Shown piece by piece: positions 1 through 6,737 of a stretch of 7,778 nucleotides of DNA. Location: NCBI GenBank assembly GCA_003499925.1, contig DNRQ01000221.1, forward strand, positions 26,900 through 34,677. The letters are read 5' to 3'. A program made the translations under genes and the position numbers. Numbering within the stretch: the first letter of the stretch is position 1; each line of letters starts with the position of its first letter. This stretch comes from Geobacter sp. Its GTDB lineage: Bacteria; Desulfobacterota; Desulfuromonadia; Geobacterales; Geobacteraceae. The notes under the pieces are model-generated. The model ran no database searches, was not told where the DNA came from, and saw nothing but the letters and a program-made list of their open reading frames with translations.

Positions 1-134
1 AAGGGGGAGGGACCCGAACAGCGGTAGATCACGCTAGTCGGGTAACTTAACGGCAGTGCCTTCGACGGGAGGGAGCTTTTGGGGTCTTCTTGAAGGGAAG
101 GGGGATCTGGGGTCGGCATTTGTCGGAGGACGCA

Positions 135-716
135 ATGGGACATCCTGCGGAAAAGGCAAACGGACGGTACAGATACGGCGATTATCTGCAATGGCCCGAC
201 GAAGAGAGGTGGGAACTGATTCATGGTGAAGCGTTCGCCATGACGCCTGCGCCGTCTAGAGTCCATCAGGCAATTTCCATTGCTCTCGCTGCGCAGTTCT
301 ATCTACAGTTGGTCGGCAAGCCCTGCGAGGTCTACTGCGCGCCTTTTGATGTCAGGCTGCCGGCCGGCTCTGAAAAAGACGAAGAGATCGATACGGTCGT
401 GCAACCCGATCTGGTGGTCGTTTGCGACAGCTCCAAGCTTGACGAGCGTGGCTGCAAGGGGGCCCCGGATCTCGCGGTCGAGATCGTGTCGCCAGATTCG
501 GCCCGCATGGATCTGAAGAAGAAATTTGCTCTTTATGAAAAGGCGGGTGTCAAGGAGTACTGGGTCGTGCAACCTGCCGAAAAGATCGTCATGATCTTCA
601 AGCTCGGAGCAGACGGAGAATTCGGCAAGCCTTCAATATACTCGCAGGAAGATCAGGTGTCGGTTCCGTTGCTTGGCGAGATCACCATCGACTTGCAACC
701 GGTCTTCGCCGAATAA
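135..716 (+). CDS. Uma2-family (DUF820) PD-(D/E)XK nuclease-like protein
   Basis: A 193-residue protein with the layout of the Uma2/DUF820 family, a restriction-endonuclease-like fold very common as solitary genes in cyanobacteria and some deltaproteobacteria. The N-terminal region holds the family-typical WELIHGE segment (about 26-32) and a helix starting near PSRVHQ. The putative metal-binding core follows: QPD with Asp92, VEIVSP with Glu116, and a lysine-rich DLKKKF stretch (about 126-131) leading into YEKAGVKEYWVV. The length is normal for the family. An in-frame TTG at 90 would add 15 residues, but the ATG at 135 has a strong GGAGG five bases upstream and begins where the family homology begins, so I chose it. 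No partner antitoxin, methylase or transposase lies beside it. The cellular role of most Uma2 proteins is unknown; nuclease activity is inferred from the fold. The gap of 47 bases to aroC allows but does not prove co-transcription. Confidence 0.85.
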   Translation: MGHPAEKANGRYRYGDYLQWPDEERWELIHGEAFAMTPAPSRVHQAISIALAAQFYLQLVGKPCEVYCAPFDVRLPAGSEKDEEIDTVVQPDLVVVCDSSKLDERGCKGAPDLAVEIVSPDSARMDLKKKFALYEKAGVKEYWVVQPAEKIVMIFKLGADGEFGKPSIYSQEDQVSVPLLGEITIDLQPVFAE

Positions 717-763
717 GGATCGGCGCTGCCGACAGAATATCAGATTCAAAGCAAGGAGAATGC

Positions 764-1945
764 ATGTTCAGGTACCTTACCGCGGGTGAATCTCACGGCC
801 CGCAGCTCACCGCAATCGTCGAAGGAATTCCCGCAGGGCTCAGGCTTACCGAAGAAGAGATCAACAAGGATCTGGCTCGCAGGCAGGGCGGCTACGGCCG
901 TGGCGGCAGGATGCAGATCGAGACGGATCGGGTGCGTTTTCTCTCCGGCGTGCGCTGGGGCGAGACCATCGGCTCTCCCATCACGCTCGTTGTCGAGAAC
1001 TCGGATTGGGTCAACTGGGAAAAGCGCATGTCCCCCTACGAGGAGCACCGCGACGACAGCATCCGCGTGACCCGGGCGCGCCCCGGTCACGCCGACCTTC
1101 CCGGCGCCATGAAATACGACCAAAGTGACGTGAGGAATATCCTGGAGCGCTCCAGCGCCCGCGAGACCGCGGTCCGCGTTGCGGTCGGTGCCGTTGCCAA
1201 GAGCTACCTCTCCCGCTTCGGGATTGCCGTTACCGGCTGCGTCCTGGAGCTTGGTGGCGTGAAGGCTACCCGCCCGGAGCTGGGGGTCAAGGCGCTGCAG
1301 GAACTGATCGCCGCTTCCCCGGTCTACACCTACGATGCCGATGCGGAACTGGAGATGATCGCCCTGATCGACCGCGCCAAGGCTGCCGGCGATACCCTGG
1401 GCGGAGTGGTGCAGGTGCGGGTGAGCGGGGTGCCGGTGGGGCTGGGAAGCCACGTGCAGTGGGACCGGAGGCTGGACGCGCGTCTGGCCGGCGCCATCAT
1501 GAGCATCCAGGCGTTCAAGGGCGTGGAGATCGGCGCCGGTTTCGAGACGGCAAGAAGCCCCGGATCGCTGGTGCACGACGAGATCTTCTATGACGCGCAG
1601 CGGGTGGCGCGCGGCGAGCGGAGCGGCTTCTACCGGAACTCCAACAATGCCGGGGGACTTGAGGGAGGGATCACCAACGGCGAGGAGATCGTGGTATCCG
1701 GCGCGATGAAGCCGATCCCCACGCTGTACAAGCCGCTGCAGTCTGTCGACATCCTTACCAAGGAGCCGTTCGAGGCGACCGTCGAGCGCTCCGACGTCTG
1801 TGCCGTGCCGGCCGCGTCCGTCGTCGCCGAGGCCGTGGTCGCCATCGAAGTGGCCGCGGCATTCATGGACAAGTTCGGCGGCGATTCCGTCGGCGAAACC
1901 GCCAGAAACTACGCCTCGTACATCGAGTACCTGCGCGAGTTCTGA
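764..1945 (+). CDS. aroC: Chorismate synthase
   Basis: Catalyses the last common step of aromatic biosynthesis, the FMNH2-dependent 1,4-elimination of phosphate from 5-enolpyruvylshikimate 3-phosphate to give chorismate, in the cytoplasm. The 393-residue product is full length. It carries GESHGP at 8-13 with catalytic His11, the GGYGRGGRM segment at 42-50, ARPGHADLPG with the second catalytic histidine (His109), LERSSARETA at 127-136, the NNAGGLEGGITNGE flavin/phosphate loop at about 294-307, and the C-terminal signature RSDVCAVPAASVVAEA (342-357) followed by FGGDSVGE. The ATG has AGGAG five bases upstream, and the protein starts directly with the conserved MFRYLTAGESHG. It is separated from aroK by a 220-base repeat-bearing gap, so it may be transcribed apart from the rest of the aro cluster. 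Confidence 0.98.
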   Translation: MFRYLTAGESHGPQLTAIVEGIPAGLRLTEEEINKDLARRQGGYGRGGRMQIETDRVRFLSGVRWGETIGSPITLVVENSDWVNWEKRMSPYEEHRDDSIRVTRARPGHADLPGAMKYDQSDVRNILERSSARETAVRVAVGAVAKSYLSRFGIAVTGCVLELGGVKATRPELGVKALQELIAASPVYTYDADAELEMIALIDRAKAAGDTLGGVVQVRVSGVPVGLGSHVQWDRRLDARLAGAIMSIQAFKGVEIGAGFETARSPGSLVHDEIFYDAQRVARGERSGFYRNSNNAGGLEGGITNGEEIVVSGAMKPIPTLYKPLQSVDILTKEPFEATVERSDVCAVPAASVVAEAVVAIEVAAAFMDKFGGDSVGETARNYASYIEYLREF

Positions 1946-1966
1946 AAATAAAAGCGTATAACCCGG

Positions 1967-2073
1967 AAAGTCCCCCTTTGACAAAGGGGGATTTAGGGGG
2001 ATTTGATTTTTGAGCTGCCAAGGCAAGTGCCAAGGCAAATCCCCCCCCGCCCCCCTTTGTCAAAGGGGGGAGT
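1967..2073. repeat. G/C-rich foldback repeat element, copy 1
   Basis: An imperfect inverted repeat. The left arm begins with the perfect palindrome CCCCCTTTGACAAAGGGGG (1972-1990), followed by ATTTAGGGGGATTTG (1991-2005). The right arm (2036-2070) starts CAAAT, runs through eight C and a G, and ends in a 21-base perfect palindrome (2050-2070; CCCCCC TTTG, central T, CAAA GGGGGG). The two arms are largely reverse complements, so the element can form one long hairpin or two short ones. The loop holds a 12-base direct repeat, TGCCAAGGCAAG/A (2016-2027 and 2028-2039). A homologous copy lies at 6738-6917. There is no run of T after the hairpin, so it is not a standard intrinsic terminator. It encodes nothing, and I infer a dispersed miniature repeat of unknown mobility. 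Confidence 0.9.
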
Positions 2074-2105
2074 GTTTGGGTCCTATGCATGTTTAACCTG
2101 TAGTT

Positions 2106-2132
2106 ATCCGTATGATCCGTTCCATCCGTGTC
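2106..2132. repeat. Short 9-base-period ATCCGT/ACGGAT repeat
   Basis: ATCCGT occurs at 2106-2111, 2115-2120 and 2124-2129, exactly nine bases apart, giving three degenerate units. On the minus strand this reads as ACGGAT spaced every nine bases. It resembles the degenerate ACACGGATGAACACGGAT-type intergenic repeats I recall from many bacterial genomes; that link is from memory and was not searched. It lies between the foldback element and aroK. TATGAT at 2111-2116 resembles a -10 box, but I see no matching -35 sequence. Confidence 0.55.
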
Positions 2133-2165
2133 CGGCTTTTGACTTTGTCTCACGTCGAGGTTCTT

Positions 2166-2675
2166 TTGAAGAATATCTTTCTCACCGGTTTCATGGGTTG
2201 CGGCAAGACCAGCGTGGGGCGCGTGTTGTCGGCCCGACTCGGCTGCGATTTCGTCGACCTGGACCAGGCGATCGTGCGCGAGGCGGGTGTCAGCATCAAG
2301 GAAATCTTCGCCTCACAGGGCGAGCCTGCCTTCCGACGGCTCGAGTCGCAGGCGCTGGCCCGGGTCGCGGCAGGTGCGGGTGCCGTAGTCTCCACGGGCG
2401 GAGGCGCCGTGATCGCCCCGGAAAACCGTGAGCTCATGCGGCAGACGGGCTCCATCGTTAACCTGACGGCCAGCATAGGGGCCATCGCGGCGCGCCTCAG
2501 CCGTGACAGCGAGCGCCCCTTACTGGAGGGAGACGCCTCTGCCGAACGGATCCGCAGCATGCTCGAGGCACGCGAGCAGTTCTACGCCGATGCCGACCTG
2601 CGCATCGATACCACCGCTAAAACCATCGAGGCGGTGGCTGCCGAAATTCTCGGCTCTCTGAAGGGGTGTCTGTGA
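2166..2675 (+). CDS. aroK: Shikimate kinase
   Basis: Phosphorylates shikimate at the 3-hydroxyl using ATP, step five of the shikimate pathway. The 169-residue product matches the usual length of about 170. It shows the P-loop GFMGCGKTS at 8-16, the DLD motif with shikimate-binding Asp33, Arg58 in FRRLE, STGGGAV (76-82) at the substrate site, Arg117 in the lid segment (SERPLL), and Arg136 in EAREQFY. I placed the start at TTG 2166 because GAGG lies five bases upstream (2157-2160) and the protein then begins MKNIFLTGFMG, as in the family. The in-frame ATG at 2112 would add 18 non-conserved residues translated from the intergenic repeat region. The stop overlaps the aroB start in a GTGA junction, which implies translational coupling. 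No clear promoter was found in the upstream gap. Confidence 0.95.
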   Translation: MKNIFLTGFMGCGKTSVGRVLSARLGCDFVDLDQAIVREAGVSIKEIFASQGEPAFRRLESQALARVAAGAGAVVSTGGGAVIAPENRELMRQTGSIVNLTASIGAIAARLSRDSERPLLEGDASAERIRSMLEAREQFYADADLRIDTTAKTIEAVAAEILGSLKGCL

Positions 2676-3760
2676 CAGTGGAAAAGATCAAGGTGGCACT
2701 CGGCGAGCGCAGCTATGACATCGCGCTCGGCGCCGGTATTCTCGATACGATCGGCTCGCTCTGCCGGGAACTCGGGCTCTCAGGGACCGCGGCGGTGGTC
2801 TCCAACACGACCGTGGCGCCGCTTTACTACGACCTGGTGCGCGCTTCGCTGGAGGCTGCCGGTTACCCGGTCTTTCTGGTGTCGCTTCCCGACGGCGAAG
2901 GATACAAGAACAGCGCCACCCTGAACCTCATCTACGACGGCCTGGTCGACGCCTCGCTGGACCGGGGCTCCTTCATCCTCGCGCTGGGAGGCGGGGTGAT
3001 CGGCGACATGGCGGGCTTTGCCGCGGCCAGCTACCTGCGCGGCATCCCTTTCGTCCAGCTACCGACCACGCTGCTCTCCCAGGTCGACTCCAGCGTCGGC
3101 GGCAAGACCGGCATCAATCACCCCAGGGGGAAAAACCTGATCGGCGCCTTCTACCAGCCCCGTGCGGTACTGATCGACGTCGCCACCCTCGATACCCTCC
3201 CCGACAGGGAGTACCGAAGCGGCCTGGGCGAGATCGTCAAGTACGGCGCGGTCCTGGACGGCGACTTCTTTTCCTTCCTGGAAGAAAACGCCGGGCTGCT
3301 CCTGGCGCGCGACAAATCCGCCCTGATCCATGCGGTCGGCCGCTCCTGCGCCATCAAGGCGCGCGTCGTGGAATCGGACGAGAGGGAAGGGGGGGTGCGC
3401 GCCGTCCTGAACTACGGGCACACCCTGGGGCACGCCGTGGAAACCCTGACCGGTTACACCCGCTACCTGCACGGCGAGGCCGTGGCGATCGGCATGGTCC
3501 AGGCCGCCCGGATCTCCCAATCCTTCGGGTTTTGCAGCCGGGCCGACCGGAAGCGGATCGAGTCGCTTGTCACCCTGCTGGGGCTGCCGCTCGAGCTCCC
3601 TCCCTTCCCGGCCCGGCAGTACGCGGAGGCGCTCTCACACGACAAGAAGGTGCGCGACAGCGGACTTTTGTTCATCTGCAATCTCGGCATCGGCAGTTAC
3701 CGGATGGAGAAGGTGCAGGACCTGACAGCGCTTCTGGAGATCTGTGGCATAGGAGAGTGA
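2672..3760 (+). CDS. aroB: 3-dehydroquinate synthase
   Basis: Converts 3-deoxy-D-arabino-heptulosonate 7-phosphate (DAHP) to 3-dehydroquinate, using NAD and a divalent metal, at step two of the shikimate pathway. The 362-residue protein is full length. Visible are the NAD-binding LALGGGVIGDMAGFAAA (about 103-119), the LPTTLLSQVDSSVGGKTGIN active-site stretch (130-149), GLGEIVKYG with metal ligand Glu187, NYGHTLGHA with His250, and YLHGEAVAIGM with His267. GTG codons occur at 2666, 2672 and 2678. I prefer 2672 because AAGGGG (2661-2666) sits five bases upstream and the codon overlaps the aroK stop by four bases. The gene is followed after one base by the TPR gene, whose ribosome-binding site lies in the aroB 3' end. 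Pairing of aroK with aroB is a widely conserved arrangement. Confidence 0.97.
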   Translation: MTVEKIKVALGERSYDIALGAGILDTIGSLCRELGLSGTAAVVSNTTVAPLYYDLVRASLEAAGYPVFLVSLPDGEGYKNSATLNLIYDGLVDASLDRGSFILALGGGVIGDMAGFAAASYLRGIPFVQLPTTLLSQVDSSVGGKTGINHPRGKNLIGAFYQPRAVLIDVATLDTLPDREYRSGLGEIVKYGAVLDGDFFSFLEENAGLLLARDKSALIHAVGRSCAIKARVVESDEREGGVRAVLNYGHTLGHAVETLTGYTRYLHGEAVAIGMVQAARISQSFGFCSRADRKRIESLVTLLGLPLELPPFPARQYAEALSHDKKVRDSGLLFICNLGIGSYRMEKVQDLTALLEICGIGE

Positions 3761-3761
3761 C

Positions 3762-4817
3762 ATGGTAGAGGATGCTATTTCGTTTTGGACGGATATACAG
3801 CGTTACGAGGACATGTTGGTGGCGGACCCGCGCTCCTACTGCTTCGCCCCGCTCTCCGAACTGTACCGAAAGCTTGGCCTGCTCGACGACGCAATTTCCG
3901 TCGCCAAAAGGGGCTGCGATCTGCATCCTGACTACCCCGGCGGCTTTTTCGCCCTGGGAACCGCCTGCTACGCCAAGGGACAAAGGGACGAGGCGAGGGG
4001 CGCCCTGGAGCGGGCCGTCTCCCTCAACCCCGACAATCTCCAGGCCCATAAACTGCTGGGGCAGATCTACGTGGAGGCCGGCGAGATGGCGCTGGCAGAG
4101 AAGGTGCTGCAACGCGTGCTGCAGCAAACCCCGGACGATCTGGAGACCACCCTCCTGCTCCGCTCGGTCGCTTCTCAAGGTGCCCCCCCCCAGCCGGAGG
4201 AGGAATTCCTGGAGGAGGCGGAGTTAATCGAGGATCTGACCGAGGTTCTCGACGAGCCGCTGTCGGCTGAGACTGCTCTCCCCTCCGGGGCCGCATCGGC
4301 GCCCCCCACCCCCCCGGTCCGGGCAGCCGAGACAGCCGAGGATTTCGGCGGCTTCGAGGAGTCCGACGACTTCTGGGCCATCGAGGAGCCCGAAGAGTCA
4401 TCGGCGCCGGAGCTGTTGAGGGCCTTCGAGGAAATAGCCTCACCAGAGCAGCCCGCTCCACAGCAGAGCTCACGGGACCCGCTGACCACTGCAACACTGG
4501 CAGAGCTCTACGTCACGCAGGGCTTCACCGTCAAGGCGCTCGCCATCTATCAGGAACTGCTCTGCGCCGATCCGGCTAACGAAACGTACCGCTCGAGATG
4601 CGCCGAGCTTGCCGAATTGCAGGCGCGGCAGCAAGAGCTGCTGCAACCAGCGGCGCCGGCACCCCGCCCCCAGGCCCCGGCCGCGCAGCACGAAGTCCCT
4701 GCCGCGCCGCAAGAAGTCCCTGCCCCGCAGGAGGAAGTCCCTGTCCCGCAAATGGATGCCGAGGCCGAGCTTTGCAACTGGCTGGAAAACATAAGGAGAA
4801 GAAGAGATGGGCTTTAA
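3762..4817 (+). CDS. TPR-repeat protein with acidic and Pro/Ala-rich linkers
   Basis: A 351-residue soluble protein with no signal peptide or membrane segment. Residues about 25-126 form three TPR-like helical pairs, including YPGGFFALGTACYAKGQRDEA and LQAHKLLGQIYVEAGEMALAE. Next is an acidic, Glu/Pro/Ala-rich and probably disordered stretch (about 140-240). Another TPR-like unit follows (LAELYVTQGFTVKALAIYQELLCADP, 246-271), then a Gln/Pro/Ala-rich tail with three EVPxPQ-type repeats (311-330), and a terminal WLENIRRRR amphipathic or basic segment (340-348). TPR proteins act as protein-binding scaffolds. The start has AGGAG at 3751-3755, and the 3' end overlaps the next gene (Roadblock/LC7) by 11 bases, suggesting the two products work together. 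The placement in an aro operon does not imply a metabolic role. The exact function is unknown. Confidence 0.85.
   Translation: MVEDAISFWTDIQRYEDMLVADPRSYCFAPLSELYRKLGLLDDAISVAKRGCDLHPDYPGGFFALGTACYAKGQRDEARGALERAVSLNPDNLQAHKLLGQIYVEAGEMALAEKVLQRVLQQTPDDLETTLLLRSVASQGAPPQPEEEFLEEAELIEDLTEVLDEPLSAETALPSGAASAPPTPPVRAAETAEDFGGFEESDDFWAIEEPEESSAPELLRAFEEIASPEQPAPQQSSRDPLTTATLAELYVTQGFTVKALAIYQELLCADPANETYRSRCAELAELQARQQELLQPAAPAPRPQAPAAQHEVPAAPQEVPAPQEEVPVPQMDAEAELCNWLENIRRRRDGL
4692..4751 (+). repeat. 21-base in-frame tandem repeat in the TPR gene
   Basis: GAAGTCCCT recurs at 4692, 4713 and 4734, exactly 21 bases (seven codons) apart. The three units encode EVPAAPQ, EVPAPQE and EVPVPQ in the protein's disordered C-terminal linker. 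Because the period is a multiple of three, loss or gain of a unit would keep the reading frame. This looks like recent slippage-type expansion of a linker. Confidence 0.85.
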
Positions 4818-5169
4818 GGCGATACTGAAGACGATTGTCGAGGATAGCTGCGGCGGCCTTGGCGGGGTCATCATGGGTTACGACGGCATTGCGATCGACG
4901 AATACCTGCACGAAGGGGGAGGGGTGGACGTGCAGATGCTGGCCGTCGAGTACGCTTCCGTGCTGAAGGAAATCAAGAGGACCATCGGCGTGCTGAAGAC
5001 CGGCGAACTGGAGGAGGTCTCGATCATCAGCGAGCAGTGCAGCGTCATCGTGCGCGGTATCAGCGACGACTTTTTCGTGGCGCTCGTGATGGGGGCGGAG
5101 GGGAACTTCGGCAAGGGGCGCTACCTCTTGAAGCGCGCAGCCCCGGGGCTTAGAGAGGCGCTGCAATGA
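4807..5169 (+). CDS. Roadblock/LC7-domain protein (MglB-like)
   Basis: A 120-residue single-domain protein. The N-terminal half has the Roadblock pattern: a helix, then GGVIMGYDGIAIDEYL (about 19-34), where a strand leads into the typical xGYDGxxI turn, then a long helix with EYASVLKEIKRTIG (48-61). Strands ELEEVSIISEQCSVIVRGI (67-85) and FFVALVMGAEGNFGKGRYLLKRA (89-111) complete the fold. Bacterial members include MglB, the GTPase-activating partner of the small GTPase MglA, and related proteins that bind Ras-like GTPases. No GTPase gene is visible in this window, so the partner is unknown. AAGGAG at 4793-4798 lies inside the TPR gene, eight bases before this ATG. The start overlaps the TPR gene by 11 bases, and the stop overlaps aroQ in an ATGA junction. 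The family assignment is by pattern recognition. A GTPase-regulating role is inference. Confidence 0.85.
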   Translation: MGFKAILKTIVEDSCGGLGGVIMGYDGIAIDEYLHEGGGVDVQMLAVEYASVLKEIKRTIGVLKTGELEEVSIISEQCSVIVRGISDDFFVALVMGAEGNFGKGRYLLKRAAPGLREALQ

Positions 5170-5615
5170 CCGGCGCCGCTCGCAGGATCCTGGTGCTGCA
5201 CGGCCCGAACCTGAACCTGCTCGGCACCCGCGAGCCCGGGGTTTACGGCCACACCACGCTGCAGGGGATCAACGACGCCTTGGCAGCGCTGGCCAGCGAG
5301 CTCGGCGTGGAAATCAGGACGCTGCAGTCGAACAGCGAGGGAGCCCTGGTGGATGCGATCCAGGGGGCGCTCGCCGATTGCCACGCCATCCTGATCAACC
5401 CCGCCGCCTACACCCATACCAGTGTCGCCGTCCGCGACGCCATTGCAGCAACTGCCCTCCCGACGGTCGAGGTACACCTCTCCAACGTCCATGCCCGGGA
5501 GCCCTTTCGCACGCACAGTTACATAGCGCCGGTCGCGATCGGTCAGATCTGCGGATTCGGGCCGGACAGCTATCTTTTGGGGCTTCGCGCCTTGGTGAGC
5601 CGGCTGGAAAAATAG
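5166..5615 (+). CDS. aroQ: Type II 3-dehydroquinate dehydratase
   Basis: Dehydrates 3-dehydroquinate to 3-dehydroshikimate, step three of the shikimate pathway, directly after the AroB reaction. The 149-residue length is typical for the small dodecameric type II enzyme. Key motifs are HGPNLNLLGTREPGVYG (12-28) with Arg22 and catalytic Tyr27, QSNSEGALVDAIQ (54-66), INPAAYTHTSVAVRDAI (77-93) with Asn78, and VEVHLSNVHAREPFR (101-115) with His104 and Arg111. The ATG at 5166 overlaps the stop of the Roadblock gene (ATGA), with GAGG seven bases upstream, so translation is probably coupled. It is followed 20 bases later by the peptidase gene. Confidence 0.97.
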   Translation: MTGAARRILVLHGPNLNLLGTREPGVYGHTTLQGINDALAALASELGVEIRTLQSNSEGALVDAIQGALADCHAILINPAAYTHTSVAVRDAIAATALPTVEVHLSNVHAREPFRTHSYIAPVAIGQICGFGPDSYLLGLRALVSRLEK

Positions 5616-5635
5616 ATTGTCATACGGACGGTATT

Positions 5636-6703
5636 ATGTTAGATAACAGAATCTCTGCGGCCAGGGGGTGCCTGAAGCGGGTCGGAGCCGATCTGCTTCT
5701 GGTCTCAAACCTCAGCAATATCAGGTATCTTACAGGTTTCTCCGGCAGCGAAGCGCTGTTGATTCTCTCGCCGGACGATGGATGGTTTCTCACCGATTCC
5801 CGCTACACCTCTCAGGCGAGCGCCGAGGTTTCCGGCGCCAAGGTTGTCCAGTTCTCCAACCGGATGGAGTCGTTGATCGGCATTTTGCAGCAGGAGGGGG
5901 CATCCAGGGTCGCCTTCGAAGCCGGCTACACCAGCGTCACGGTGTACCAGGAACTCTGCAGCAAGATGCCCGGCATCGAGTGGCTTCCAGCCGACGCCGA
6001 ATTCACCCCGATCCGGACCGTGAAGGACGCGGGCGAGCTTGAGATCCTGGAGCGCGTGGCAGGGATCGCCTCGCAGGCGCTTTTGGAGATCCTGGGAGAG
6101 GTGAAGCCCGGCGCGGTCGAGAGCGAGGTCGCCTGGGCGCTCGAGGTCGCCATGAGGAACAGGGGGGCCGAAGGGAAGTCCTTCGATTTCATCGTTGCCT
6201 CGGGCGAGCGGGGCGCGCTGCCGCACGGCAAGGCGTCGGACAAGAGAATTGCGGCGGGGGAGCTGGTCACCATCGATTACGGCGCGTTCTACCGGGGCTA
6301 CTGCTCCGACGAGACCGTGACCGTCTGTCTGGGAGAGCCGGACAGCCGCCAGCGCGAGGTGTACGAGACGGTGCGGGTGGCGCAGGAAATGGCCATCGAT
6401 GCGGTGAAGCCCGGCATGATCCTGCGGGATCTCGACGCCAAGGCGCGCGACTACATCGCGGCCAAGGGATTCGGTGACTACTTCGGGCATGGTCTGGGGC
6501 ACGGCATCGGCCTCGACATCCATGAGCATCCGACCGTATCGCCCAAAAGCAGCACCGTTGTCGAAGAGGGAATGGTCTTCACCATCGAGCCCGGCATCTA
6601 TATACCGGGGTGGGGTGGGGTGAGAATAGAGGACAGCGTGGTCGTCGAGCGCGACGGCTGCCGCCGGATCACCCGGGTTCCCAAGACGCTGATGATACTG
6701 TAA
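5636..6703 (+). CDS. M24-family Xaa-Pro aminopeptidase / proline dipeptidase
   Basis: A cytoplasmic dinuclear-metal exopeptidase of 355 residues that removes residues next to proline. The N-terminal creatinase-like domain (about 1-130) contains SNLSNIRYLTGFSGSEALLIL and DSRYTSQ. The C-terminal pita-bread domain has all five expected metal ligands: Asp214 in IDYG, Asp225 in SDET, His289 in GHGLGHGIGLDIHEHP, Glu318 in TIEPGIY and Glu332 in VRIEDS. His197 (LPHG) is also conserved. I chose ATG 5636 because the conserved domain begins there. The frame stays open upstream to 5378, but that part overlaps aroQ out of frame. The ribosome-binding site is weak (GGACGG). Families pepP, pepQ and papA cannot be separated by eye; 355 residues fits the short type often found between aroQ and efp/accB. 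Confidence 0.93.
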   Translation: MLDNRISAARGCLKRVGADLLLVSNLSNIRYLTGFSGSEALLILSPDDGWFLTDSRYTSQASAEVSGAKVVQFSNRMESLIGILQQEGASRVAFEAGYTSVTVYQELCSKMPGIEWLPADAEFTPIRTVKDAGELEILERVAGIASQALLEILGEVKPGAVESEVAWALEVAMRNRGAEGKSFDFIVASGERGALPHGKASDKRIAAGELVTIDYGAFYRGYCSDETVTVCLGEPDSRQREVYETVRVAQEMAIDAVKPGMILRDLDAKARDYIAAKGFGDYFGHGLGHGIGLDIHEHPTVSPKSSTVVEEGMVFTIEPGIYIPGWGGVRIEDSVVVERDGCRRITRVPKTLMIL

Positions 6704-6709
6704 GGCATC

Positions 6710-6725
6710 GCGGCAGGAATGCCGC
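6710..6725 (-). repeat. REP-like hairpin after the peptidase gene
   Basis: Perfect six-base stem GCGGCA/TGCCGC around a GGAA tetraloop, seven bases after the stop codon. On the minus strand it reads GGAGCGGCATTCCTGCCGCG: a GGAG tetranucleotide directly before the stem, the layout described for repetitive extragenic palindromes (GTAG/GGAG followed by a hairpin). No T-tract follows on the plus strand, so it is a poor intrinsic terminator, although it could protect the 3' end of the mRNA. The REP assignment needs other copies elsewhere in the genome. Confidence 0.45.
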
Positions 6726-6737
6726 TCCTGGAAGTGG

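Noticed and set aside
1..134. Tail of an upstream coding gene
   Set aside because: All three plus-strand frames stop within the first 50 bases, and none gives a recognisable C-terminus.
746..2038. 430-codon open frame on the minus strand opposite aroC
   Set aside because: It is a shadow of aroC in GC-rich DNA. The translation has no family resemblance, and its first residues come from the repeat element, whereas the plus strand encodes an intact chorismate synthase.
1967..2073. Intrinsic terminator for aroC
   Set aside because: The hairpins are strong but no T-tract follows either arm, and the sequence is a repeated element. Some effect on transcription is possible but not shown.
2112..2165. 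N-terminal extension of aroK from ATG 2112
   Set aside because: The 18 residues are non-conserved and come partly from the 9-base repeat. TTG 2166 has a well-spaced GAGG and gives the normal shikimate kinase N-terminus.
4024..4497. 157-codon minus-strand frame within the TPR gene
   Set aside because: It is an Arg/Pro/Ala-rich shadow typical of GC-rich coding DNA, with no domain.
5378..5635. N-terminal extension of the M24 peptidase overlapping aroQ
   Set aside because: This is aroQ read out of frame. The creatinase-like domain begins right after ATG 5636.
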